Origin: Sphingobacterium litopenaei
Lineage (GTDB): Bacteria > Bacteroidota > Bacteroidia > Sphingobacteriales > Sphingobacteriaceae
Reading direction: 5' to 3'
DNA: 64,000 bases
Assembly: GCF_014692495.1 (NCBI RefSeq)
Contig: NZ_JACOIJ010000013.1
Span: 26,519-90,518 of the forward strand
Under the pieces are notes generated by a model, which searched no databases, had not been told where the DNA came from, and saw nothing but the letters and a program-made list of their open reading frames with translations. Numbering within the stretch: position 1 is the stretch's first letter; each line of letters starts with the position of its first letter. A program made the position numbers and the translations under genes. Below, in pieces: positions 19,222 through 27,033 of this stretch.

Positions 19222-20133
19222 ATGTTTATTAAGAAAAACATAATTTTATCTATTCTTATTTCAAGTACCGCATTCATATCTTGTAAGCAAATGCACTTGT
19301 CAAAAAACGTAGAACCCAACTTCCCTACTTTCGCTTACGAAGGTCATAGAGGTGCGCGTGGATTGTATCCTGAAAATTCTATTGGCGCTATGAAAGTAGC
19401 AATGGATTTGCCAACAGTCACTACATTGGAAATGGACTGTCATATCACCAAAGACAAGAAAGTAGTTGTTTATCACGATGATTTTCTAAATCCAAAATTC
19501 GTTACTTATAACAGCGGTAAAGAATTAGAAGGAAAGGACAACAAAGGTTTAATCTACGATTATACTTATGACCAGTTGCAACAGTTTGATTTGGGATTAA
19601 AAGGAAATGTTGATTTCCCACAGCAAAAAAAGGTGTCAACAAAAATTTCACTTCTAGAGGATTTGGTCGAAGAATCTGAAAAATATGCTGCAGCTAAAGG
19701 CAAAAAGATGTTTTATAATATCGAAACCAAAAGCAGTGACAAAAAAGACAACGTAGCACATCCTGAGCCAAAGGAATTTTCAGATTTATTATTGAAAGTT
19801 GTTTTCAACAAAGGCATTGACAAAAGAACGGTAATCCAATCTTTTGACAAACGCACGATCCAATACATCAACAAAAAATACCCTACAATTCGTACATCTT
19901 ATTTAATCGATGCAAAAAACACAAAAACTCCAGTGCAATTGATAGAAGATTTGGGTTTTAAACCTTTTATCATTAGTCCTAATTATAAAATTGTAACCAA
20001 AGATTTCGTGGAGCAGGCACATCAATTAGGCATCAAAATTATTCCTTGGACAGTTAACACCAAAGAAGAAATTGAAGCGTTGAAAGCGTTGAACGTGGAT
20101 GGTATTATTAGTGACTATCCTAACCTATTTTAA
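19222..20133 (+). CDS. glpQ: Glycerophosphodiester phosphodiesterase, lipoprotein (GlpQ/UgpQ type)
   Basis: 303 residues. SPII-like signal ending FISC, followed by KQMHL without the acidic pattern seen in the SusCD lipoproteins, so a periplasm-facing anchor is likely. The GDPD TIM barrel has the catalytic start EGHRGARGLYPENS, then LEMDCHITKDKKVVVYHDD with the metal-binding Glu/Asp and second catalytic His, later YNIETKS, and VDGIISDYP at the end. Hydrolyses glycerophosphodiesters (deacylated phospholipids, possibly poly-glycerolphosphate) to G3P and alcohol. 20 bases before glpT, which would import the product. Confidence 0.92.
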   Translation: MFIKKNIILSILISSTAFISCKQMHLSKNVEPNFPTFAYEGHRGARGLYPENSIGAMKVAMDLPTVTTLEMDCHITKDKKVVVYHDDFLNPKFVTYNSGKELEGKDNKGLIYDYTYDQLQQFDLGLKGNVDFPQQKKVSTKISLLEDLVEESEKYAAAKGKKMFYNIETKSSDKKDNVAHPEPKEFSDLLLKVVFNKGIDKRTVIQSFDKRTIQYINKKYPTIRTSYLIDAKNTKTPVQLIEDLGFKPFIISPNYKIVTKDFVEQAHQLGIKIIPWTVNTKEEIEALKALNVDGIISDYPNLF

Positions 20134-20153
20134 AATCAAACCTTAGAAAATAC

Positions 20154-21491
20154 ATGCTGAATTTTTTAAAACCACCAAAACACAAGGAACTATTACCAGC
20201 AGATAGAATAGATCCAGAATACAAAAAATTACGTATACAAGTCTTTATCGGGATATTCCTTGGATATGCCGCTTACTACTTTGTACGTAAGAATTTCTCG
20301 TTCGCTGTTAAAGATTTACAAGATACATTAGGCTATAGTAAAGCAGAATTAGGTTTTGCGATGTCCGCAATTTCTATTGCCTACGGTTTAAGTAAATTCG
20401 TAATGGGGAATGTTTCAGACCGTAGTAATGCCAGATATTTCTTAGCGATTGGTTTAGTATTATCGTCGTTGACGATGATTTTTATGGGCTTTTCCCCTTT
20501 TGCTACTTCTTCCGTTGCCATCATGTTTATCTTGCTTTTTATAAACGGTTGGGTACAAGGAATGGGATGGCCTCCATGTGGTCGTGTGGTCGTACACTGG
20601 TTCTCCATCAAAGAACGCGGTACTACGATGTCTATTTGGAACTTAGCACACAATGTAGGTGGATTTTTAGTAGGTCCATTAGCCATTTTGGGTGTGGAAT
20701 TATTTGTAGACTGGCAAGCTAGATTGTATTTTCCAGGTTTAGTGGCTATGCTATTTGCCCTTATTGTGATTCTTTTTGTGCGTGATACACCTCAATCTTG
20801 TGGTTTACCTCCTATCGAAAAATACAAAAACGATTACCCAAAAACTTATGAGGAATCGCAAGAGCAAGAATTCACAGCAAAAGAAATCTTCTTCAAATAT
20901 GTATTCAACAATAGGCTGTTGTGGTTTATTGCTATCGCGAATGCTTTTGTGTATTTAGTCCGAAATGGTATTATCAACTGGGCACCCACATTCCTGCAAG
21001 AAGCCAAAGGATTCTCTTCTGCTGAAGCAGCTTGGTCTGCATCAGTTTATGAATTAGCAGCTATCCCTGGTACTATCCTTTGTGGGATTATGAGTGATAA
21101 ACTATTCAAAGGAAGACGCGCACCCGTGACCATTATATTTATGGCAGTTACTTTCTTAGCGGTATTGTTGTACTGGTTGACACCGGGTGATAATCCTTGG
21201 GTAATTAACATTGCATTATGGACAATCGGCTTTTTAATCTATGGACCAGTAATGTTGATTGGCGTACAAGCATTGGATTTAGTTCCGAAGAAAGCAGCGG
21301 GTACCGCAGCAGGTCTAACAGGTTTATTTGGCTATTTCATCGGTGATATGTTGGCGAATGCGGCATTAGGCGGATTGGTGGATAAAAGCGGTTGGGATGC
21401 TTCATTCGAAATGATTCTAGCCTCATCGGTATTGGCAATTATCTTTACTGCTTTCACATGGAACAGAGAAAAAGAAATTCTTAACAGATAA
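20154..21491 (+). CDS. glpT: Glycerol-3-phosphate:phosphate antiporter
   Basis: 445 residues, major facilitator superfamily with 12 hydrophobic segments. Both phosphate-binding arginines of GlpT are recognisable: R45 in YYFVRKNFSFAV and the second in VYLVRNGIINWAPTFL. The family signature GMGWPPCGRVVVHWFSIKERGT is present. Exchanges periplasmic G3P for cytoplasmic phosphate. Directly follows the glycerophosphodiesterase gene and ends the glycerol block at a strong terminator, linking extracytoplasmic release of G3P with GlpD. Confidence 0.94.
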   Translation: MLNFLKPPKHKELLPADRIDPEYKKLRIQVFIGIFLGYAAYYFVRKNFSFAVKDLQDTLGYSKAELGFAMSAISIAYGLSKFVMGNVSDRSNARYFLAIGLVLSSLTMIFMGFSPFATSSVAIMFILLFINGWVQGMGWPPCGRVVVHWFSIKERGTTMSIWNLAHNVGGFLVGPLAILGVELFVDWQARLYFPGLVAMLFALIVILFVRDTPQSCGLPPIEKYKNDYPKTYEESQEQEFTAKEIFFKYVFNNRLLWFIAIANAFVYLVRNGIINWAPTFLQEAKGFSSAEAAWSASVYELAAIPGTILCGIMSDKLFKGRRAPVTIIFMAVTFLAVLLYWLTPGDNPWVINIALWTIGFLIYGPVMLIGVQALDLVPKKAAGTAAGLTGLFGYFIGDMLANAALGGLVDKSGWDASFEMILASSVLAIIFTAFTWNREKEILNR

Positions 21492-21510
21492 GCTTTAAAA
21501 TACTCCACAT

Positions 21511-21546
21511 AAAAAAGTCTTGTGAACGAATCACAAGACTTTTTTG
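21511..21546 (+). terminator. Rho-independent terminator after glpT
   Basis: 15-bp perfect stem (AAAAAAGTCTTGTGA / TCACAAGACTTTTTT), loop ACGAA, U-rich tail. Ends the glycerophosphate block. Confidence 0.9.
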
Positions 21547-21576
21547 TTTATTTTAGTAAGACTAAAAGCGAAAAGT

Positions 21577-21723
21577 ATGAAAAAGAAATTTTTCAAGATA
21601 TTAAATAACATTAATAAAGCTATATTGCCTAAATACAGCAAGCTTGACCCCTCGAAATTATCAAAATTTCAACAAGCTATTGTGGCTTTTCGCTATTATG
21701 TGCTGACTAATTCGTTGGATTAA
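21577..21723 (+). CDS. Conserved 48-residue basic protein
   Basis: Short frame MKKKFFKILNNINKAILP... ending QQAIVAFRYYVLTNSLD. The layout (basic amphipathic start, ILPKYSKLDPSKLSKFQ, then an aromatic FRYY near the C-terminus) resembles small proteins widespread in Flavobacteriia and Sphingobacteriia, often labelled without firm basis as SsrA-binding protein. I recognise the pattern from memory and cannot run a search. Function unknown. Its stop overlaps the last three bases of the convergent mscS gene. Confidence 0.7.
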   Translation: MKKKFFKILNNINKAILPKYSKLDPSKLSKFQQAIVAFRYYVLTNSLD

Positions 21724-22556
21724 TTCTGTAAATCTTTAGGCGCATTCTTTATTAACATTTCTGTTTGCGGATAAGGTATAGTGATACCTTTATCATCAAA
21801 AGCTAATTTTATTTTTTCCTGAAGACTATTGAACGTATCCCAATATTGGTCACGATCAATCCAACCTCTTACAGTTAAATTGACAGAACTATCTCCTAAT
21901 GAATCTACAAAAACCATAGGAGCCGGACTTTTCAAAATATATTCCTCTTTGGTTAGAATATTTAAAATTATTTCCTTCGCAGTTTTAATATTATCCTCAT
22001 ACCCGATACCCACGATAAAATCAAATCTTCGAGAAGTAATTTTTGTAAAGTTTTTAATTACAGAATTTGCCAAAGTACCATTAGGACTAAATATTCGGAT
22101 ACCATTCGCATCTTTAAGCGTTGTATACAATAAATCAATTTTTTCTACTGTTCCACTTGATCCATTTTGACTATCGATATAGTCCCCTACCTCAAAAGGA
22201 CGAAATAAAAGGATTAAGACTCCACCAGCAAAATTGGATAAGCTACCTTGTAATGCCATACCAACTGCCAATCCAAAAGCGGATAAAGCAGCAATAAAAG
22301 AGGTAGTTTGAATGCCAACAGTGCTTGCTACAGTTAGAATCAATAGCGTGTAGCATACAAATTTCAATAAACTTAAAATAAATCCTCTTATGGATATATC
22401 CAGATTCCTCTTCTCAAATCTTGAATTTAAAATTTTTAAAATTAATTTAATTACATATCGCCCTACAATGAGAATTACTACACCTGCCACTAACTCTGGG
22501 ACCTTTAGTACCAACAAATCAATAAGTTTTTCAATTCTTCCTTCAAAGTTTTCCAT
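21720..22556 (-). CDS. mscS: Small-conductance mechanosensitive channel (MscS family)
   Basis: 278 residues, close to the size of E. coli MscS. Three N-terminal membrane helices. The pore-lining TM3 is recognisable as the Gly/Ala-rich SFIAALSAFGLAVGMALQGSLSNFAGGVLIL (about 85-115), followed by the beta domain FRPFEVGDYID and the C-terminal alpha/beta cage. Opens on membrane tension to release solutes in hypo-osmotic shock. Single gene, convergent with the 48-residue protein and divergent from the cysteine desulfurase. Confidence 0.93.
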   Translation of the reverse strand: MENFEGRIEKLIDLLVLKVPELVAGVVILIVGRYVIKLILKILNSRFEKRNLDISIRGFILSLLKFVCYTLLILTVASTVGIQTTSFIAALSAFGLAVGMALQGSLSNFAGGVLILLFRPFEVGDYIDSQNGSSGTVEKIDLLYTTLKDANGIRIFSPNGTLANSVIKNFTKITSRRFDFIVGIGYEDNIKTAKEIILNILTKEEYILKSPAPMVFVDSLGDSSVNLTVRGWIDRDQYWDTFNSLQEKIKLAFDDKGITIPYPQTEMLIKNAPKDLQN

Positions 22557-22631
22557 ATAATTTTATTTTTCAATTCCACAAAATATACAATTTTCGAATG
22601 GTAATCCTTAGTTTTTGAATAACTTTATACA

Positions 22632-23801
22632 ATGATCTATCTAGATAACAATGCCACCACACGTATAGATGATGCCGTATTGGATGCTATGCTACCTTTT
22701 TTGAAGGAAGAATATGGTAATGCTTCCAGTCTACAGCACAAATTGGGCAGAACTGCACATCAAGCTATAGAAAAATCAAGAAGTAGTATTGCTAACTATT
22801 TCGGCGCTTCATCAAAAGAAATTTATTTTACCAGTGGCGCTACGGAATCTATTAATATGGTATTACGTGGCATATTTGAGCGTTATCAATCAATTGGCAA
22901 GCATATTATCACGACTAAGTCAGAACATAAAGCTGTTCTGACAACTTTAGAAATCTTAACAAAAAAAGGAGCTGAAATTACCTACTTACCTTTGGATAAT
23001 CAAGGTAATATCAATCTGTCGGATTTAGAAAATAGCATTCGTCCCGAAACGATTTTAGTATGTCTTATGCAAGCAAACAATGAAACGGGCGTCATTCATC
23101 CTCTAGCTAAAATAGCTGAGATTATCTCTTCCAAAGATGTGTTGTTATTTAGTGACACAACACAAGCTATTGGCAAATATGCTTTCGACTATGCCAAGTC
23201 AGGAATTGATATTTGCTGCTTCAGTGCACATAAATTACATGGTCCAAAAGGAATTGGAGGACTTTACATTAAAAGGAAGACCAGACCAATTCAAATTGAA
23301 CCTCTGATTACAGGCGGAAAACAAGAAAATAGTCTGCGAGGCGGAACTTATAATACACCATCAATTGTTGGAATGGGCAAAGCTTTTGAACTTATATCCT
23401 TAAAATATCAAGAACAAACAGCTGAACTAAGGAATTATTTTGAAAACCGAATTCTGCAAGAGATCGAAGATACAGCTGTACACGCATCTCATGCTGACCG
23501 TTTGTGCAATACGACAAACATTCTTTTCAAACATGTGAAAAGTGCTGAATTGATGCCCAAACTGATCAATATAGCCGTATCATCGGGTTCAGCATGCGTA
23601 TCAGGTGATCGAGATCCTTCACATGTGCTGACAGCGATGGGAATAGCGGCCGAGGATGCATTATGCAGTTTGCGATTTAGCTTGTCTAAATTTATAACCA
23701 AAGAAGAACTAGATGTTGCTATTGAAGACATTAAATCTGCAGTACAAAAAATCAGAAAGGACTCTCCTATTTGGCAATTGTACAAGTCCGGTGTACTCTA
23801 A
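22632..23801 (+). CDS. Cysteine desulfurase, group I (NifS/IscS type)
   Basis: 389 residues. PLP-dependent removal of sulfur from cysteine for Fe-S clusters and thiolation. N-terminus MIYLDNNATTRID, substrate region SGATESIN, HKAV for the cofactor-stacking His, PLP lysine in SAHKLHGPKGIGG, and the active cysteine in the long loop SSGSACVSGDRDPSHVL, which places it in group I. A small IscA-like gene follows 84 bases later. No IscU scaffold is adjacent, so this is a partial ISC cluster; a second, SUF-type desulfurase lies at 56117-57340. Confidence 0.92.
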   Translation: MIYLDNNATTRIDDAVLDAMLPFLKEEYGNASSLQHKLGRTAHQAIEKSRSSIANYFGASSKEIYFTSGATESINMVLRGIFERYQSIGKHIITTKSEHKAVLTTLEILTKKGAEITYLPLDNQGNINLSDLENSIRPETILVCLMQANNETGVIHPLAKIAEIISSKDVLLFSDTTQAIGKYAFDYAKSGIDICCFSAHKLHGPKGIGGLYIKRKTRPIQIEPLITGGKQENSLRGGTYNTPSIVGMGKAFELISLKYQEQTAELRNYFENRILQEIEDTAVHASHADRLCNTTNILFKHVKSAELMPKLINIAVSSGSACVSGDRDPSHVLTAMGIAAEDALCSLRFSLSKFITKEELDVAIEDIKSAVQKIRKDSPIWQLYKSGVL

Positions 23802-23830
23802 TAAAATGACAAAATTCATACGGTTTGTAG

Positions 23831-23860
23831 TTGTGGGTTGCAATTTATTTACGAACTTTG
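23831..23860 (+). promoter_or_regulatory. Bacteroidota promoter for the IscA-like gene
   Basis: TTG at 23831-23833, exactly 19 bases, then GAACTTTG at 23853-23860, matching TAnnTTTG at all but the first base. The transcript would start about 20 bases before the ATG at 23886. Confidence 0.5.
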
Positions 23861-23885
23861 TTCTAATCTTAAAAGATTAATAATT

Positions 23886-24212
23886 ATGGTGACTGTAACA
23901 GAAAAAGCGAAAGAGAGAATACAACAAATCATGTCCGACGAAAAGTACGATGAAAACTATTTTGTACGTGTTGCTGTGGTTAGTGGTGGTTGTTCAGGAC
24001 TTTCTTACGATCTTAAGTTTGATAACGAAGAGAAAAAAGGCGATCAGTTTTTTGAAGATAACGGCGTAAAAATTTGTTTGGACATAAAATCCTACTTATA
24101 TCTTGCAGGCACAGAACTAGATTATTCTGACGGTTTGAACGGTAAAGGTTTTGAATTTCACAATCCAAATGCATCAAGAACTTGTGCGTGTGGCGAAAGC
24201 TTCTCCGTTTAA
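23886..24212 (+). CDS. iscA: HesB/IscA-family iron-sulfur assembly protein
   Basis: 108 residues from ATG 23886; the frame extends upstream over the promoter, and MVTVTEKAKERIQQIM is the usual family N-terminus. The three conserved cysteines are present: VSGGCSGLSYDLKFD and the C-terminal pair in RTCACGESFSV. A-type carrier that takes clusters from a scaffold to target apoproteins in the cytoplasm. Follows the group I cysteine desulfurase and is ended by a terminator. The split between IscA, SufA and ErpA subtypes cannot be made from sequence alone. Confidence 0.88.
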   Translation: MVTVTEKAKERIQQIMSDEKYDENYFVRVAVVSGGCSGLSYDLKFDNEEKKGDQFFEDNGVKICLDIKSYLYLAGTELDYSDGLNGKGFEFHNPNASRTCACGESFSV

Positions 24213-24234
24213 GCAGTTTTCTACTTAAAATATT

Positions 24235-24264
24235 AAAGAGCTGCAAATGCAGCTCTTTCTTTTT
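24235..24264 (+). terminator. Rho-independent terminator
   Basis: 11-bp stem AAAGAGCTGCA / TGCAGCTCTTT followed by CTTTTTAT-like U-rich sequence. The same stem is used again at 25376-25402 after asnA. Confidence 0.85.
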
Positions 24265-24293
24265 ATAATATTATTAAAAATCACATTTATAGG

Positions 24294-24323
24294 TTGTTAT
24301 TTTAATGAAATTTCGTAGCTTTC
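24294..24323 (+). promoter_or_regulatory. Bacteroidota promoter for asnA
   Basis: TTG at 24294-24296, 19 bases, then TAGCTTTC at 24316-24323, one base off TAnnTTTG. It lies 44 bases upstream of the asnA start. Confidence 0.5.
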
Positions 24324-24366
24324 CCTACATTTATCATAACATAATAACCAATTATTTAATCAGTTA

Positions 24367-25371
24367 ATGGGCAGAGAATTATTACAAAGAGAACAAGCCA
24401 TTACGTTTGTTAAGGATACTTTTTCAACATATTTAAAACAAGCTTTAAACTTAATACAAATTTCATCACCTTTGATCGTATTGGATGGAACAGGAATTAA
24501 TGACGACTTAAACGGTATTGAAAGACCAGTTTCGTTTCCGATTAAATCGTTGAATGAACAACGCGCTGTCGTTGTACATTCTCTAGCGAAATGGAAACGC
24601 GTACGATTGAAAGAATTAGAACTGGAAGCTGGCGAAGGAATCATCACAGATATGCGCGCTTTGCGTCCAGATGAAGATTACTCGCCAATACATTCTATTT
24701 ATGTGGATCAATGGGATTGGGAAAAAGTTATCCTACCAGAAAATAGAAACTTAGCTTTTCTACAACAAACAGTAAAAGATATATACTCTTCTTTAGTAGA
24801 AACTGAAAAACACATAGAAGCTAAATTTCCGCACTTAAAGGCTATTCTTCCTGCCGAAATTACATTTATCTCTTCGGAAGAATTATTACAAAAATACCCT
24901 TATTTTACTCCTAAAGAACGAGAAAACGCTATTGCAAAAGAATACGGTGCTGTATTCTTATATGGTATTGGTGGTGTATTGTCCAATGGTTTTGCGCATG
25001 ACGGAAGAGCCGCAGATTATGATGACTGGAGTACAGAAAATGAGGCTGGCTACCAAGGTTTGAATGGTGATATTTTAGTTTGGAATCCTATCTTAAATAG
25101 TGCCTTTGAATTGTCATCCATGGGAATACGCGTCAGTAAAGAAGCTTTACAAAGACAGTTAGAAATCCGAAATTGTGAAGATAGAGCACAATTATCTTTT
25201 CACCAAATGCTGTTGAATGATCTATTGACAGAATCCATTGGTGGTGGTATTGGGCAATCTCGTGTATGTATGTTTATGCTCAAATTATCGCATATCGGAG
25301 AAGTTCAAGTAAGTATATGGGACGATCACAAAAAGAAAATCCTAGCCGAAGAAAATATCAATTTATTATAA
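24367..25371 (+). CDS. asnA: Aspartate-ammonia ligase (asparagine synthetase A)
   Basis: 334 residues (E. coli AsnA has 330). Makes asparagine from aspartate, ammonia and ATP; related to class II aminoacyl-tRNA synthetases. Recognisable segments: LIQISSPLIVLDGTGINDDLNGIERPVSF, VVHSLAKWKR, GEGIITDMRALRPDEDY.PIHSIYVDQWDWEKVI, and the C-terminal ATP-site region ESIGGGIGQSRVCMFML. Single gene with its own promoter and a terminator on each side. Confidence 0.95.
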   Translation: MGRELLQREQAITFVKDTFSTYLKQALNLIQISSPLIVLDGTGINDDLNGIERPVSFPIKSLNEQRAVVVHSLAKWKRVRLKELELEAGEGIITDMRALRPDEDYSPIHSIYVDQWDWEKVILPENRNLAFLQQTVKDIYSSLVETEKHIEAKFPHLKAILPAEITFISSEELLQKYPYFTPKERENAIAKEYGAVFLYGIGGVLSNGFAHDGRAADYDDWSTENEAGYQGLNGDILVWNPILNSAFELSSMGIRVSKEALQRQLEIRNCEDRAQLSFHQMLLNDLLTESIGGGIGQSRVCMFMLKLSHIGEVQVSIWDDHKKKILAEENINLL

Positions 25372-25375
25372 AAGC

Positions 25376-25402
25376 AAAGAGCTGCAAAAAATGCAGCTCT
25401 TT
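25376..25402. terminator. Bidirectional terminator between asnA and the GNAT-nitrilase gene
   Basis: 11-bp stem AAAGAGCTGCA / TGCAGCTCTTT with a 5-A loop, T-rich tails on both strands. Same stem as at 24235-24258. Confidence 0.85.
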
Positions 25403-25403
25403 C

Positions 25404-26912
25404 TTATTTCAGTAGATTTACTTCGTATAAATCTTTCCTTCTATCTTTCATAATCTTAACCGTACCATATTCGTGTAGATCGCGTAAAGCGTACAGATCC
25501 ACATCGGCGATTAGTACCATTTCTGTGTTTGGTGTAGCTTCCGCTTTAATAGCATTATTCGGAAAGGCGAAATCCGAAGGGGTAAAAACTGCTGACTGCG
25601 AATATTGAATATCCATATTGTTGACGCGAGGCAAATTACCTACCGAGCCCGCAATAGCCACATAACATTCATTTTCAATAGCTCTTGCTTGCGCACAATG
25701 ACGTACGCGAATATATCCATTCTGCGTATCCGTCATAAATGGAACAAATAAAATCTGCATGCCTTGATCTGCCAGAATACGCCCTAATTCAGGGAATTCC
25801 ACATCATAACAAATTAATAAACCAATTTTTCCGCAATCTGTATCGAATACTTTCACTTCACTTCCGCCCACCATACCGTAGTATTTAAACTCATTAGGCG
25901 TAATGTGTACCTTACGGTATTGATCCACGTGTCCATTACGATGACACAGATAACTTACATTATATAATTTCCCTCGCTCGTACAAAGGCATAGAACCAGC
26001 TATAATATTCACATTGTAGGAAACCGCAAATTGCGTGATCTTTTGTTTGATTTCTTTGGTATGTTCTGCTAATTTTTCCATAGCCATACGCTCGGGTAAG
26101 TCATTATATGGACTCATCAATGGCGTATTAAAAAATTCGGGAAACATAATAAAGTCAGTACCATAATCTGAAACCGTATCCACGAAAAATTCGATTTGAT
26201 CGTAGAATTCCTGCAGATTTTTAAACGAACGCATTTGCCATTGTACTAATCCCAATCGAATAGCTTGTTTTGTTGCCGAATTGGATCGGGCATCAGGTTC
26301 ATAATAAATATTATTCCATTCCAACAGCGTCGCGAATTCCATGGATTCTGCATCCTCGGGCAGGTAATTTTTTAAAATTTTTTTAACATGGAAATCATTC
26401 GATAATTGAAACGTCAAGGTAGGATCATAGATTTCTTTACGCTTAACCTTTTCAATATAAACACGAGGACTCATCTCCTCAGCATAATTGTAATAATTAG
26501 GAATACGTCCTCCAGCGATAATGCTTTTCAAATTCATCTGCTCGCACAATTCCTTGCGGGAATCATACAAACGTCGACCCAAACGCAAAGACCTGAATTC
26601 AGGATGCACAAATACTTCTATTCCGTACAGGGTGTCTCCCTCGTAATCGTGCTTGGAGAATTTCCCGTCATCGATGATTTCATAATAAGAATCGTATATG
26701 TTGTTTTTTTTCGAATTGAGAATAATAGAAAGTGCGCAGGCTACTACATGTCCATTCACTTCGACACACAATTGTCCTTCAGGGAATACATCAATTAGAT
26801 CCACAATATTCTCCCTTGACCAGACATCTCCTACCCCATGATATGCTTCGGTCATAGATTTTTTCAAATCCGAATAATCTTTCTTCGAAAGCAATCTTAC
26901 TTTAATATCCAT
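25404..26912 (-). CDS. GNAT acetyltransferase-carbon-nitrogen hydrolase fusion
   Basis: 502 residues with two enzymes in one chain. Residues about 1-160 are a GNAT N-acetyltransferase (acetyl-CoA loop in EVFVHPEFRSLRLGRRLYDSRKEL). Residues about 215-500 are a nitrilase/omega-amidase fold with the full catalytic triad: Glu in MFPEFF, Lys in YRKVH and Cys in LICYDVEFPELG. This fused architecture is a known but uncharacterised family in several phyla. Likely cytoplasmic; the shared substrate, perhaps an amide made or cut in sequence, is unknown. Single gene. Confidence 0.88.
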   Translation of the reverse strand: MDIKVRLLSKKDYSDLKKSMTEAYHGVGDVWSRENIVDLIDVFPEGQLCVEVNGHVVACALSIILNSKKNNIYDSYYEIIDDGKFSKHDYEGDTLYGIEVFVHPEFRSLRLGRRLYDSRKELCEQMNLKSIIAGGRIPNYYNYAEEMSPRVYIEKVKRKEIYDPTLTFQLSNDFHVKKILKNYLPEDAESMEFATLLEWNNIYYEPDARSNSATKQAIRLGLVQWQMRSFKNLQEFYDQIEFFVDTVSDYGTDFIMFPEFFNTPLMSPYNDLPERMAMEKLAEHTKEIKQKITQFAVSYNVNIIAGSMPLYERGKLYNVSYLCHRNGHVDQYRKVHITPNEFKYYGMVGGSEVKVFDTDCGKIGLLICYDVEFPELGRILADQGMQILFVPFMTDTQNGYIRVRHCAQARAIENECYVAIAGSVGNLPRVNNMDIQYSQSAVFTPSDFAFPNNAIKAEATPNTEMVLIADVDLYALRDLHEYGTVKIMKDRRKDLYEVNLLK

Positions 26913-26973
26913 AAAATTTCAGCGTTAAGTCTATTAAATATACGCAAATCTGATACCATTGTAACCGCATTGA

Positions 26974-27012
26974 TAAAGAAAAACCCCATCAATGTGGAAA
27001 TTGATGAGGTTC
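26974..27012 (-). terminator. Terminator of the DUF1680-GH2-DUF4965 operon
   Basis: 12-position stem with one mismatch (AACCCCATCAAT / ATTGATGAGGTT), then a run of T on the minus strand. Ends the minus-strand enzyme operon that starts at 33447. Confidence 0.7.
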
Positions 27013-27033
27013 AGATTTGAATAACCAGATATA

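Noticed and set aside
26406..26798. 130-codon plus-strand frame within the GNAT part of the fusion protein
   Set aside because: Antisense to the conserved acetyltransferase domain and without its own signals.
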